Origin: Alphaproteobacteria bacterium
GTDB taxonomy: Bacteria > Pseudomonadota > Alphaproteobacteria > UBA828
DNA: 64,000 nt
Direction: 5' to 3'
Assembly: GCA_022823305.1 (NCBI GenBank)
Contig: JAJDXK010000033.1
Coordinates: 87,348-151,347 of the forward strand
Part shown: piece by piece, positions 34,334 through 42,797 of the stretch
Numbering within the stretch: position 1 is the stretch's first letter
Layout of the letters: every line of letters begins with the position of its first letter
Position numbers and translations under genes: made by a program
Notes under the pieces: generated by a model
Seen by the model: only the letters and a program-made list of their open reading frames with translations
What the model was told of the DNA's origin: nothing
The model's database searches: none

Positions 34334-36544
34334 ATGCCGTCCCGCGCCTCCAAGGAGGCAAGCGACAAGGCCGCATCGGACATCTTGAAGCGCAGGGTGA
34401 CCACGCCAGTTCTGTTGCAGATGCACGCATCGGAATGTGGCGCCGCCTGCCTCGGCAGCGTACTGGCCTATTTCGGGCGCTGGGTGCCGCTCACCGAATT
34501 GCGCGAAAAGTGCGAGGTCAGCCGAGACGGGAGCAGTGCCGCGAGCATCTTGCGCGCTTCCCGACATTATGGCCTCGAGTGCAGTGGACTCAGCATCCGC
34601 GCCGAGCAGCTGAAGAAGCTGCAGTTGCCTCTGATTCTGTTTTGGCAATTCAGCCATTTCGTCGTTCTCGAAGGCTACGATGGCCGCCATTTCTATCTCA
34701 ATGACCCGTCTACGGGTCGACGCAGGCTTTCCGCCGAAGAGTTCAACAAGAGCTACAGCGGCATTGCGCTGCAATTCAAGCGCAGCGCCGATTTCAGCCC
34801 CGGTGGCGAGCCCCCCGGCCTGTTCAGGCAACTGGGCACCCTGGCCGTCGGATCGTGGAGCATGGTCACCTGGGTGATCGCCTGCGGGCTCATGTTGACG
34901 TTGCTGACGCTTGTCGTTCCCGTATCTCTCAGTGTCTTCGTGGACGACGTACTGGCAAACCATGGGCCCTGGGGCGGGCTGGTGGCGGCCCTTCTCGGCG
35001 GCGGTGCCCTGGTTTACATCCTGTCCTTGCTCAAGCACCGATTCCTGAAGCGGCTGGCAGTGCGGATTTCGGTGGCCGGCTTCAGTCGGGGCTTGTCGCG
35101 GCTGCTGCGGCTGCCGGTGGAGTTTTTCGAACACAGACTGGTCGGCGATCTGACCGATCGGGTCTCGTCCATCGACAGAATTGCGAAGAATCTGACGGAC
35201 CAGTTTCTCGTACTCATTGTCGACATGGCAATGAGCGCCGTGCTGCTCGTCGCGATGTTTGCCTACGACGTTGTGCTCACGCTTATCGTTCTGGCTCTGG
35301 CCCTTCTGCACGGATTGCTGGCCCACTTTCTCAACGGACTCCGGGTTGTTCGCAGCCAGGCGATGAGGCGCGAGCAGGGATTGCTGATCGGCATGGGCAT
35401 GCAGATGTTGAGTCATGCGGACAACCTGCGCATGACGGGATCGGATGACCGGCTCTTCTCGCGCTGGAGCGGCCAGCAGGCGCGCGAGCTGCATGCGCGT
35501 CAGCTCTATTCCGAACTGGGCTCCGTCAACAGCGCGCTTCCCGGCCTGATCGCCGCATTTCGCAGCGCGGCGATCCTGGGCTTCGGGGGCAGTCTGGTCA
35601 TGAGCGGTGACATGACCCTGGGGACGCTGGTCGGATTCTTCATCCTGGCAGAGATGTTTCTGGCGCCTGTCGGGCGCTTCCTGGAGTTCGCCGACAAACG
35701 CCAGGCGCTCGAGACCGACCTGCAGCGGCTCGACGACATCTCCAAGGCCGCCGAAGACCCCGTCTTCAAGCGCCGAAATCCGGAATCGGAGTCGATCGTC
35801 ACGTTCAATGGCCAGCTCCAGCTTGCAGGCCACCTCGAGCTGCGCAACGTCACCTTCGGTTTCAACAAGAGCCGGCCGCCCCTGATCAAGGACTTCAACC
35901 TCGCGATCAAGCCGGGACAGAGAGTTGCCGTGGTCGGCCCCAGCGGCTCCGGCAAGTCGACCCTGGCGCGCTTGGTTTCGGGCGTCTATCAGCCCTGGTC
36001 GGGCGAGATCCTGTTCGACGGCCATGTGCGGGACGAGATTCCCGAGGAAGTGCTGCGGCGCTCCAATTCGATGGTGGCTCAGGAGAGCGTGCTCTTCTTC
36101 GCGTCACTGCGCGACAACATCACCCTGTGGAACCCGGCCGTTCCCGACGAGGCCATCTTCGCCGCGGCACGAGATGCCGCCATTCATGACGAAATCCTGC
36201 TCAGACCGCACGGGTATTCGACCCTCGTCGAGGAAGGAGGCGCGAATTTCAGCGGCGGCCAGCGGCAACGGCTGGAAATTGCCCGTGCGCTGGTGGGCAA
36301 TCCGTCATTGCTCATTCTGGACGAGGCGACCAGCGCCCTCGATGCCGCGACGGAGGAATACGTCGATGACGCCTTGCGGCGTCGCGGCGTCACCTGCCTG
36401 ATCGTGGCTCACCGGCTGAGCACCGTGCGGGATTGCGACGAAATCATCGTGCTCGACAAGGGAATCGAGGTGCAGCGCGGCAGCCACGAAGAGCTGATCG
36501 CGGACCGGGACGGCACCTATTACAAGCTGGTCAAGTCAAGCTGA
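34334..36544 (+). CDS. NHLP-family peptidase-containing ABC exporter (C39 peptidase - permease - ATPase)
   Basis: 736 residues. The N-terminal C39 domain has the catalytic triad C35 (HASECGAACL), H108 (FWQFSHFVVLEG) and D124 (NDPSTG). A six-helix permease domain follows, then an ATPase with Walker A GPSGSGKST, signature FSGGQRQRL and Walker B LLILDEATSALD. Such proteins cut the leader after a Gly-Gly or Gly-Ala type site and export the core. The natural substrate here is the 42423 precursor, whose leader ends ISAG. Its stop overlaps the start of the next ABC gene. Confidence 0.92.
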   Translation: MPSRASKEASDKAASDILKRRVTTPVLLQMHASECGAACLGSVLAYFGRWVPLTELREKCEVSRDGSSAASILRASRHYGLECSGLSIRAEQLKKLQLPLILFWQFSHFVVLEGYDGRHFYLNDPSTGRRRLSAEEFNKSYSGIALQFKRSADFSPGGEPPGLFRQLGTLAVGSWSMVTWVIACGLMLTLLTLVVPVSLSVFVDDVLANHGPWGGLVAALLGGGALVYILSLLKHRFLKRLAVRISVAGFSRGLSRLLRLPVEFFEHRLVGDLTDRVSSIDRIAKNLTDQFLVLIVDMAMSAVLLVAMFAYDVVLTLIVLALALLHGLLAHFLNGLRVVRSQAMRREQGLLIGMGMQMLSHADNLRMTGSDDRLFSRWSGQQARELHARQLYSELGSVNSALPGLIAAFRSAAILGFGGSLVMSGDMTLGTLVGFFILAEMFLAPVGRFLEFADKRQALETDLQRLDDISKAAEDPVFKRRNPESESIVTFNGQLQLAGHLELRNVTFGFNKSRPPLIKDFNLAIKPGQRVAVVGPSGSGKSTLARLVSGVYQPWSGEILFDGHVRDEIPEEVLRRSNSMVAQESVLFFASLRDNITLWNPAVPDEAIFAAARDAAIHDEILLRPHGYSTLVEEGGANFSGGQRQRLEIARALVGNPSLLILDEATSALDAATEEYVDDALRRRGVTCLIVAHRLSTVRDCDEIIVLDKGIEVQRGSHEELIADRDGTYYKLVKSS

Positions 36545-38058
36545 TGCCGGACAGAAGCCCGGAATACACATCGATAGCCGAGCTTGCCGCTCGCTCCGGC
36601 ACGTCCGTGCCCTGCGCCGGCAACCTGCCGGTGAAGCTCGACGACCCGGACAGCGTCTGGTTCATCGATCAGGGCGCCGTCAATCTGTTTCTGGTCGAGT
36701 TCAAGGACGGGGTGGAGCAGGTGGCGCCCCAGCATCTGTTGCGCCGCGAGGCGGGTTGGCTGCTGCCGGGTGTTGCACCGGACCGACGCGACAAGGATGC
36801 GGACACGACGCTCAGCCTGATTGCCAAGGGATCGCCGGGTACCCTCCTCAAACGCCTGCCGGCATCCCTTCTCTCCCAGGTTCATCCCGCAGAACTGGCG
36901 GAACAGACCGACACGTGGCTGACCGCCATTACCGACACGCTTTCGCGTTTTGCAAGCCACCTTCCGCGCCCGACGGCGCTGGCCGAACCCGGTCAGACGC
37001 AGACCCTGCCCCCGGGCACGCTATCCGTGCGGCGCGGCGTGGTGTGGGTGTCCGAGCCGCCACATGGCGCAAGCCTGTTCATGAACATCGTCGATCAGGC
37101 GGAGCTTGCCGGGACACGAGGTCCCCACGAAGCTCTCATTCCGCTGACGAGGACGAGCTGGCTCACCCTGTTCGACGAGGCCACTCTCTCGGGCAAGTCG
37201 AGCGAGGCACTGGCGCAGCAAGGCATGCTGCTGCCGGCGCTCGCCTCCTTTCACGCGGTTGCTCTCGCCCTGGAGCGCCTCAACCGCCAACTGGCCATGG
37301 TCGACGACGCGAATCTCGATCGCGCGCGGACGGCGAGCCGCCGCACGGCCGAAAAGGCTGCGCGGCAGCGGCTCTTCAACATCTATGACCTGCCGGTCGA
37401 CCGGGATGCCAGTGTCGAGGACACGTCTCTGGCGGATGCCCTGCAGATCATCGGCCGCCACGAAGGCATCGACTTCGAGATTCCGGTGCGCTCGGGGCCT
37501 TCCGATTCTCCGATCGGCCTCGTGGACGTTCTCGATGCCTCAGGCGTGCGCGCACGGCGCGTGCGATTCAAGGCCGAGGGCAACTGGTGGCACGGCGACA
37601 GCAACGCGTTGCTGGTATTCCGTGCCGAAGACGGCCAGCCCGTGGCGCTGCTGCCGGGAATGTTCGGGCGCTACCGGGTCATCGACCCGGTCAGCAAGCG
37701 CAGCGTCCGGATTACGGCGGAGCGCGCCGGCGCGCTGGGCGACGAAGCCTGGATGTTCTATCGGCCATTGCCGTCGGGAAACGTGAAACCGGCGGACCTG
37801 CTGGGAATCGCCCTGCACGGATCGGGCGCGGACCTGGCAAGGCTGGTGATTGCCGGGCTTCCGGCCGGCATGATCAAGCTGCTGCCGGCACTCGCGCTCG
37901 GGTTCGTTGCGACTCACGTCATGGCGGGCGGAAGCGCCGGAGCGCTCTATGTCGTGGCCGCGGGACTGGCGGGGTTCGGCCTGCTCGGCGCGCTGCTGCA
38001 CCTGCTTCAAAGCACGGCGATGATGCGGCTCGAGGGGCGCTCCGCGTCGCGGCTGTAG
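36544..38058 (+). CDS. NHLM-type ABC transporter, N-terminal part (ends at an in-frame amber codon)
   Basis: 504 residues. It contains the cyclic-nucleotide-binding-like N-terminal region of NHLM transporters (WFIDQGAVNLFLVEF), the linker domain and the first two transmembrane helices (about 430-495), ending MMRLEGRSASRL-stop. The same reading frame continues uninterrupted after TAG (38056-38058) with AAVWDRLMRLPP, exactly what an intact NHLM transporter has next. The break is therefore one nonsense codon, CAG to TAG being the simplest change. ATG 36544 overlaps the previous stop (TGATG-type). Confidence 0.8.
   Translation: MPDRSPEYTSIAELAARSGTSVPCAGNLPVKLDDPDSVWFIDQGAVNLFLVEFKDGVEQVAPQHLLRREAGWLLPGVAPDRRDKDADTTLSLIAKGSPGTLLKRLPASLLSQVHPAELAEQTDTWLTAITDTLSRFASHLPRPTALAEPGQTQTLPPGTLSVRRGVVWVSEPPHGASLFMNIVDQAELAGTRGPHEALIPLTRTSWLTLFDEATLSGKSSEALAQQGMLLPALASFHAVALALERLNRQLAMVDDANLDRARTASRRTAEKAARQRLFNIYDLPVDRDASVEDTSLADALQIIGRHEGIDFEIPVRSGPSDSPIGLVDVLDASGVRARRVRFKAEGNWWHGDSNALLVFRAEDGQPVALLPGMFGRYRVIDPVSKRSVRITAERAGALGDEAWMFYRPLPSGNVKPADLLGIALHGSGADLARLVIAGLPAGMIKLLPALALGFVATHVMAGGSAGALYVVAAGLAGFGLLGALLHLLQSTAMMRLEGRSASRL
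38056..38058 (+). other. In-frame amber codon splitting the NHLM transporter
   Basis: TAG lies between CGG CTG and GCC GCG GTC TGG in frame with open reading on both sides and with homologous protein sequence on both sides. It could be a real nonsense mutation, a programmed read-through, or a base-calling error. Confidence 0.75.
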
Positions 38059-38079
38059 GCCGCGGTCTGGGACCGCCTC

Positions 38080-39486
38080 ATGCGCCTTCCGCCGAGCATT
38101 CTGCACCGGCAACCGGCCGGCGACCTGGCCATGTCGGGAATGACATTCCAGAACCTTCGCGACGGCCTGCAGGGAGTCGTCGCCGACAGCCTGCTGTCGG
38201 TCATCTTTCTGCTGCCGGTCTTCGGCGTCATCTTCTTCTACGATGCCACCCTGGGCGTCATCGCCCTGGTCTTCAGCCTGGCTTCGCTGCTGGTCACGGT
38301 GGTCCTCGGGCTGCGCCAGATCTCGCCCTATGGGCGGATGATCAGCGCGGCGCGCCGCGTGGCCGGACGGCTGTTCCAGATCGTGGGCGGAATCGCCAAG
38401 CTGCGCGTGGAAAACGCGGAAGGGTCGGCTTTCGCCATCTGGGCGCGGGATTATCGCGAGCAGAAGCGTGCCGAAATCGAGCTGGGCGCTCTCGAGGGTC
38501 ACTCGCGGGCATTCGGCGCCGCGCTTCCCTTGCTTGCCGGCGGGGTCCTGCTTTTCGCAGCCGTGGAGGTGGGCGAGCGGCCCGTCCCGGTCGGCGATTT
38601 TCTCGTCGTCTACATCGTCTTCATCGCTTTCCAGTCGGCCGTCGCCCGGCTCGGCGAGTCCTTCGGCACCATTGCCGCCATGCTGCCGGCGTTCGATCAG
38701 ATGCGCCCGCTGCTCGCCGCAGTTCCTGAATCCGAGGTCGGAGGAGAGCCTGTCGAATATCTGGGCGGCGACATCCTGTTCGACCGCATTTCCTTCCGCT
38801 ACGACCCCGACGGCCCGCTGATTCTCGACGATGTCACGATTCGGGCCGGGCCCGGCGAATTCGTTGCGATTGCCGGCGAGTCCGGTGCCGGCAAGAGCAC
38901 GCTCTTCCGGCTCGCGCTCGGGATCGACCGACCAAGCGCCGGCGCGGTGTATTACGACGGACGTGATCTGCGGCACCTGAACCTGAAGCAGGTGCGCCGG
39001 AGAATCGGCGCCGTGCCGCAATCGGTTGGCCTCCATCCCCAGGATCTCTGGGACAATCTGGTCAGCCACCACGATCGAGTGGCGACCGAGGATGTATGGA
39101 CGGCGGTCCGGGTCGCCGAGCTCGAAGACGAAATCAAGGGCATGCCCATGGGCATGATGACCATGGTCGGCACCAGCGGGGCTGTCCTCTCGGGCGGCGA
39201 GAGTCAGCGCGTCACGATCGCCCGATCGGTGATCGGCAGCCCGCGAATCATGCTGTTCGACGAGGCAACCAACTGGCTGGACAACGAAAGCCAGGCCAAG
39301 GTCATGCGTAATCTCACCGCCCTGACCTCCACCCGGGTCGTCATCGCCCACCGCCTGTCCACGCTGGAACAGGCCGACCGCATCTACGTGTTGCAGGCCG
39401 GAAAGGTCGTGCAAAGCGGCTCCTTCAACGAACTCATGGAGGTCGAAGGGGTATTCAGAGAACTGGTCAGGAGGCAGGTCGCCTGA
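38080..39486 (+). CDS. NHLM-type ABC transporter, C-terminal part (permease and ATPase)
   Basis: 468 residues if translation re-initiates at ATG 38080 (MRLPPSILHRQPAGDLAMSG). It carries the remaining transmembrane helices and a full ATPase: Walker A GESGAGKST, Q-loop region, signature LSGGESQRV, Walker B IMLFDEATNWLD and switch AHRL. No ribosome-binding site precedes 38080, so re-initiation would depend on coupling to the upstream stop. With the first part it makes the roughly 980-residue NHLM bacteriocin transporter that normally pairs with the C39 exporter. Confidence 0.8.
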   Translation: MRLPPSILHRQPAGDLAMSGMTFQNLRDGLQGVVADSLLSVIFLLPVFGVIFFYDATLGVIALVFSLASLLVTVVLGLRQISPYGRMISAARRVAGRLFQIVGGIAKLRVENAEGSAFAIWARDYREQKRAEIELGALEGHSRAFGAALPLLAGGVLLFAAVEVGERPVPVGDFLVVYIVFIAFQSAVARLGESFGTIAAMLPAFDQMRPLLAAVPESEVGGEPVEYLGGDILFDRISFRYDPDGPLILDDVTIRAGPGEFVAIAGESGAGKSTLFRLALGIDRPSAGAVYYDGRDLRHLNLKQVRRRIGAVPQSVGLHPQDLWDNLVSHHDRVATEDVWTAVRVAELEDEIKGMPMGMMTMVGTSGAVLSGGESQRVTIARSVIGSPRIMLFDEATNWLDNESQAKVMRNLTALTSTRVVIAHRLSTLEQADRIYVLQAGKVVQSGSFNELMEVEGVFRELVRRQVA

Positions 39487-39796
39487 TCCGAAGCCACAGC
39501 CCGGGCCACCATGCATGAGCTCTGTAGAACCCGAGTCCTTGACACCGTACCGGAGCGGATCATAGTTGGCCCGCATTGTCCTCCAGTCTGAGTTGCCGCG
39601 AATGGTGTAAGCCTTGATCGACCTTGTTCCGGAGCGGGGGGTTCGGAGCACGTGGTCCAGGTCGGACTGCGCTCGGCGCAGTCGGATTCCGGGCTGCGGG
39701 TCGGTGCATTCGCTATCTGGCCCCACACTGCGGGTGCAATGAAACGTCGCACGCCACCTGCCCCCAGGGGCGTTCGCAGCTAGTGGCGCCGGCGCT
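39487..39796. other. Intergenic region between the NHLM transporter and the RND exporter
   Basis: 310 bp with no gene that I can support. Neither element A/B nor the 16-bp motif occurs here. A minus-strand open frame in the region has no recognisable protein features. The RND gene may be read through from the ABC genes or have its own promoter here. Confidence 0.4.
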
Positions 39797-42139
39797 GTGT
39801 TCAAGCGCGCCATAGCAGGAGAGCAGTTCGCGACCCGCTTTGCCGAGCGGGTGCTCAAGGCCCGCTGGCTGGTCATCGCGACCACCGTGTTCCTGGTTGC
39901 CGTCGCGACGGTCGGCATTACCCAGCTCGAATTCTCCGCGAACTACCGCATCTTCTTCGACGAAGACAATCCGCAGCTTCTGGCGCTGGAGGAGCTGGAG
40001 AATACCTACGGAAAGAATGAAAACATCGCGTTCCTGATTGTGCCGGACGACGGCGATGCCACCTCGCAGGATGCTCTTTCGGCCGCCGTCTGGCTTACCG
40101 AAGCCGGCTGGCAGATACCCTTTTCAAGGCGCGTCGACTCGCTCGCCAATTTTCAATACACGACCGCCGACGGCGACGATCTGTATGTGCGGGATCTCGT
40201 CGACCCGGAGGAATTGGCCCGAGCCGAAGCGCGCGCGCATATCCGCGACGTCGCTTCGTCCGACCCGCGTATCGCCGGCAGCATTCTGGGCCTGAAGGGT
40301 GATGTCAGCGTCGTAAGCGTCACCGTCGAGCTGCCGGAGGAGGGCCTGCTGGAGGCCGTGGCCGAAGTTGCCGAGTTCGCCAGGTCGGTCGCGGCGGAGG
40401 CGGAAGAGCGATTTCCCGGCATCGACCTCCGCGTCGTCGGCACGGTCATGATCAACCAGACCTTCGTGGAAGCCTCGATCAGCAGCCAGATGATCTTCCT
40501 GCCTGCGAGCCTTCTGCTCATGGCCGTGATTCTCGGCGTCCTCACCCGGCGCTGGGCGGGGGTGGCGGGGACCGGGATGGTCATCGTCTTTTCCATTTTC
40601 GTGTCGATGGGCCTGGGCGTGTGGTTCGGCCTGCCCTTCTCCCCGCCCGTCTCCCCGGCGCCGACCATCGTGCTGATGATCGTCGTGGCGAACTGCGTGC
40701 ACCTGCTGGTGACGCTGCAGCAGCGCCTGCGTGCCGGGGATTCCAAGCGCGACGCCATCGTGGAATCCGTCAAGCTCAACCTGCACCCGGTGTTTCTGGC
40801 GAGCCTCACGACGACGCTCGGATTCCTGAGCATGAACTTCTCCGAGGTGCCGCCCTACCGTCATCTCGGCAATTTCGTCGCCATCGGCATCGTCGCCTCC
40901 TTCATTCTCTCCGTCACCTTCCTGCCGGCCGTGCTTTCGCTTCTCCCCATGCGTGCCCCGAAGGAACGCCGGTGGTTGCGCGGGCTCTCGATGAACGTCC
41001 TTGCGGACTTCGTGCTGCGCCACAGAAGGGCGCTCATGCTGGGATGGCTGGCGATCGTCGTCGCGATGGCCGTGGGCATCCCGCGCAACGAGCTCAACGA
41101 TGTCCTGGTTCATTTCTTCGATGAGAGCGTCGAGTTTCGCCAGGATACGGACTTCATGGACGAGCACCTGAGCGGCAACACCCTGCTCGAGTACTCGCTG
41201 CACGCGCCCGCCGAGGGCGGCGTCACCGACCCCCAATTCCTCGCCGACGTTTCGAACTTCGCCGACTGGTACCGGGATCAGCCTCCCGTGCGCCACGTGG
41301 CGGTCGTCACCGATACCTTCCGCCAGCTCAACCAGAGCATGCGCGGCGACGACCCCGCCGCCTACCGGATACCGGAAAGCCAGGAGCTGGCGGCGCAATA
41401 CCTGCTGCTGTACGAGCTCTCGCTTCCGCAGGGACTGAACCTGAACAACCAGATCGACAGATCCCGGTCGGCCACGCGCGTGACCGTATCGGCGGAGACA
41501 CTGTCCTCGCAGGAGGTGCTCGACCTGAACGCGCATGCCGAAGCCTGGCTGAAGGAAAACGCGCCGCACGTGGCCGGCGTCAACAGCACCGGCCCCGCGG
41601 CGCTCTTCGCCTACATCGGGCAGCGCAACATCCGCGCCATGCTGATCGGAACAGCGGTCGTGCTGCTGGCCATTTCCGCCATTCTCCTCTTCGCCCTGCG
41701 ATCGCTGCGGCTGGGCCTGATAAGCATCGTCCCCAATCTGATTCCCGCCGTGCTGGGCCTGGGCGTCTGGGGATTCGCGGTCGGACAGGTGAGCCTCTCG
41801 CTGTCGGTCGTCGTGGCCATGACCGTCGGCATCGTCGTGGACGACACGGTGCATTTCCTCAGCAAGTACCGTCGGGCGCGGCTTGAATACGGCAAGGACC
41901 CCGAAGAGGCGGTGCGTTACGCCTTCGAAACGTCCGGCCGGGCCCTGATCACGACGACGATCGTGCTGGTGGCCGGCTTCCTGATATTCGTGTTCTCTCC
42001 CTTCGTCCCCACCGCAGAGGTCGGGGTCCTGACCGCGGTGATCATTGCCTTTGCGCTCATCGCCGACCTGTCGCTCCTGCCGGCGCTGTTGAAGACGCTG
42101 GACCGGAAGGCTGCGAAGCGGGCCCCGCCCGCGCCCTGA
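39797..42139 (+). CDS. RND/MMPL-family exporter
   Basis: 780 residues from a GTG start. Two RND repeats are visible: helix 1 (RWLVIATTVFLVAVATVGI), a periplasmic loop to about 225, a cluster of helices 235-385, then helix 7 (about 400-420), a second loop and a final helix bundle (about 615-770) with the conserved GIVVDDTVHFLSKYRRARLE. Length and topology match MMPL/HpnN-like exporters. With the LolA-like and barrel proteins it would form a trans-envelope path for a hydrophobic product. It is the last gene of the plus-strand export run. Confidence 0.88.
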   Translation: MFKRAIAGEQFATRFAERVLKARWLVIATTVFLVAVATVGITQLEFSANYRIFFDEDNPQLLALEELENTYGKNENIAFLIVPDDGDATSQDALSAAVWLTEAGWQIPFSRRVDSLANFQYTTADGDDLYVRDLVDPEELARAEARAHIRDVASSDPRIAGSILGLKGDVSVVSVTVELPEEGLLEAVAEVAEFARSVAAEAEERFPGIDLRVVGTVMINQTFVEASISSQMIFLPASLLLMAVILGVLTRRWAGVAGTGMVIVFSIFVSMGLGVWFGLPFSPPVSPAPTIVLMIVVANCVHLLVTLQQRLRAGDSKRDAIVESVKLNLHPVFLASLTTTLGFLSMNFSEVPPYRHLGNFVAIGIVASFILSVTFLPAVLSLLPMRAPKERRWLRGLSMNVLADFVLRHRRALMLGWLAIVVAMAVGIPRNELNDVLVHFFDESVEFRQDTDFMDEHLSGNTLLEYSLHAPAEGGVTDPQFLADVSNFADWYRDQPPVRHVAVVTDTFRQLNQSMRGDDPAAYRIPESQELAAQYLLLYELSLPQGLNLNNQIDRSRSATRVTVSAETLSSQEVLDLNAHAEAWLKENAPHVAGVNSTGPAALFAYIGQRNIRAMLIGTAVVLLAISAILLFALRSLRLGLISIVPNLIPAVLGLGVWGFAVGQVSLSLSVVVAMTVGIVVDDTVHFLSKYRRARLEYGKDPEEAVRYAFETSGRALITTTIVLVAGFLIFVFSPFVPTAEVGVLTAVIIAFALIADLSLLPALLKTLDRKAAKRAPPAP

Positions 42140-42185
42140 TCCGCGCCACCGGGCGCAAACCTGCGAACGACGTCACCGCTTTCGA

Positions 42186-42267
42186 GCGCCGCCGGATTGA
42201 AGCCCCAGGAAGGCCGCTCGATCGGAATTACGAGGCTGAAAGCGGCCCTGCCGCAACCCCCAAGCCG
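42186..42267 (+). repeat. Element B: conserved, potentially structured element (copy 2)
   Basis: Copy of element A (33557-33639). Outer GGCT (42234-42237) pairs with AGCC (42263-42266); inner GCGGC (42242-42246) pairs with GCCGC (42250-42254). The inner stem's last pair is C-G here and T-A in copy A, a compensatory change. It lies 156 bp upstream of the precursor ATG and 46 bp after the RND stop. Confidence 0.65.
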
Positions 42268-42322
42268 CCGGACACCCGGCCAAATGCTCCCGCGCTATAA
42301 TAATTGTTTACTGCAGCCATAA

Positions 42323-42338
42323 GAATTTCTGTATGCTT
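42323..42338 (+). promoter_or_regulatory. 16-bp promoter-like motif shared with the export unit (copy 2)
   Basis: GAATTTCTGTATGCTT, 14 of 16 identical to 33736-33751, in the AT-rich stretch (from about 42295) upstream of the precursor gene. Confidence 0.45.
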
Positions 42339-42422
42339 TCAAGAGGTTGACCCTGTAATATTGCCGTGATACCGTCGGTCGTTCACGTGTCGAAGTTTCA
42401 CGCGGAACGAAGGAGGATTGCC

Positions 42423-42674
42423 ATGAGAAGTGGCGATGAAATGCTGCAGCAGATTATCGAGAAGTCCGCCCTGGATGCGGACTTCAGGCAGCAGCTTCTC
42501 GCGGATCCAAAGACGACCATCAGCGAGGAATTGGGCGTCACGATTCCCGACTCGATGACCATCAAGATCCATGAGAGCGACATGCAGACCGTGCATCTCG
42601 CGCTGCCGCCGGACCCGAACATCACCGAGGAGCAGCTCGAAGCGATCTCGGCGGGCCTCTGCTGCTGCTGGTAG
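42423..42674 (+). CDS. NHLP (nitrile-hydratase-like leader) RiPP precursor with core LCCCW
   Basis: 83 residues with a strong GAAGGAGG 8 nt before ATG 42423, which rules out a longer form from 42366. Residues 1-78 are a nitrile-hydratase-alpha-type leader: ALDADFRQQLLADP, then ISEELGVTIPDSMTIKIHE and HLALPP. It ends EEQLEAISAG, a Gly-type cleavage site for a C39 peptidase, leaving only Leu-Cys-Cys-Cys-Trp before the stop. Three consecutive Cys are substrates for the adjacent cyclodehydratase/YcaO, and the Trp for the halogenase. It is followed by a hairpin at 42681. The leader is about half identical to the N terminus of the toroid enzyme at 48754. Confidence 0.9.
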   Translation: MRSGDEMLQQIIEKSALDADFRQQLLADPKTTISEELGVTIPDSMTIKIHESDMQTVHLALPPDPNITEEQLEAISAGLCCCW

Positions 42675-42680
42675 AACGAT

Positions 42681-42699
42681 GACCGGCAGTCGGCCGGTC
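42681..42699 (+). terminator. Hairpin right after the precursor gene
   Basis: GACCGGC (42681-42687) pairs perfectly with GCCGGTC (42693-42699), 6 nt after the stop codon. No T tract; an A/G-rich run follows. A processing or stabilising stem is as likely as termination. Confidence 0.45.
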
Positions 42700-42747
42700 A
42701 AGAGAAGCGGGACAGTCCGAATCCGCACTCGTGCACAGCCTGAATCG

Positions 42748-42769
42748 CCCCCCGCCCCCGGCCGGGGGG
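42748..42769. terminator. GC hairpin between convergent precursor and modification genes
   Basis: CCCCCC (42748-42753) and GGGGGG (42764-42769) bracket a GC-rich loop between the two convergent units, 28 bp beyond the stop of the minus-strand operon. Probably a bidirectional terminator stem. Confidence 0.45.
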
Positions 42770-42797
42770 TGCCGTATCGTGCGTCCCTTCGAGACTG

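Noticed and set aside
37540..39918. Long minus-strand open frame opposite the NHLM transporter, reaching the 39.5-kb gap
   Set aside because: The strong ABC motifs are on the plus strand. A segment in the gap (TIRGNSDWRTMRANYD) caught my eye as possibly a gene remnant but I could not tie it to any family.
42366..42422. Longer form of the RiPP precursor
   Set aside because: GAAGGAGG sits 8 nt before ATG 42423, and the extra N-terminal residues are not leader-like.
38056..42674. General amber recoding, since both the NHLM break and the precursor end at TAG
   Set aside because: Several ordinary genes here end in TAG at sensible places, and the bases after the precursor stop form a hairpin rather than extending a core.
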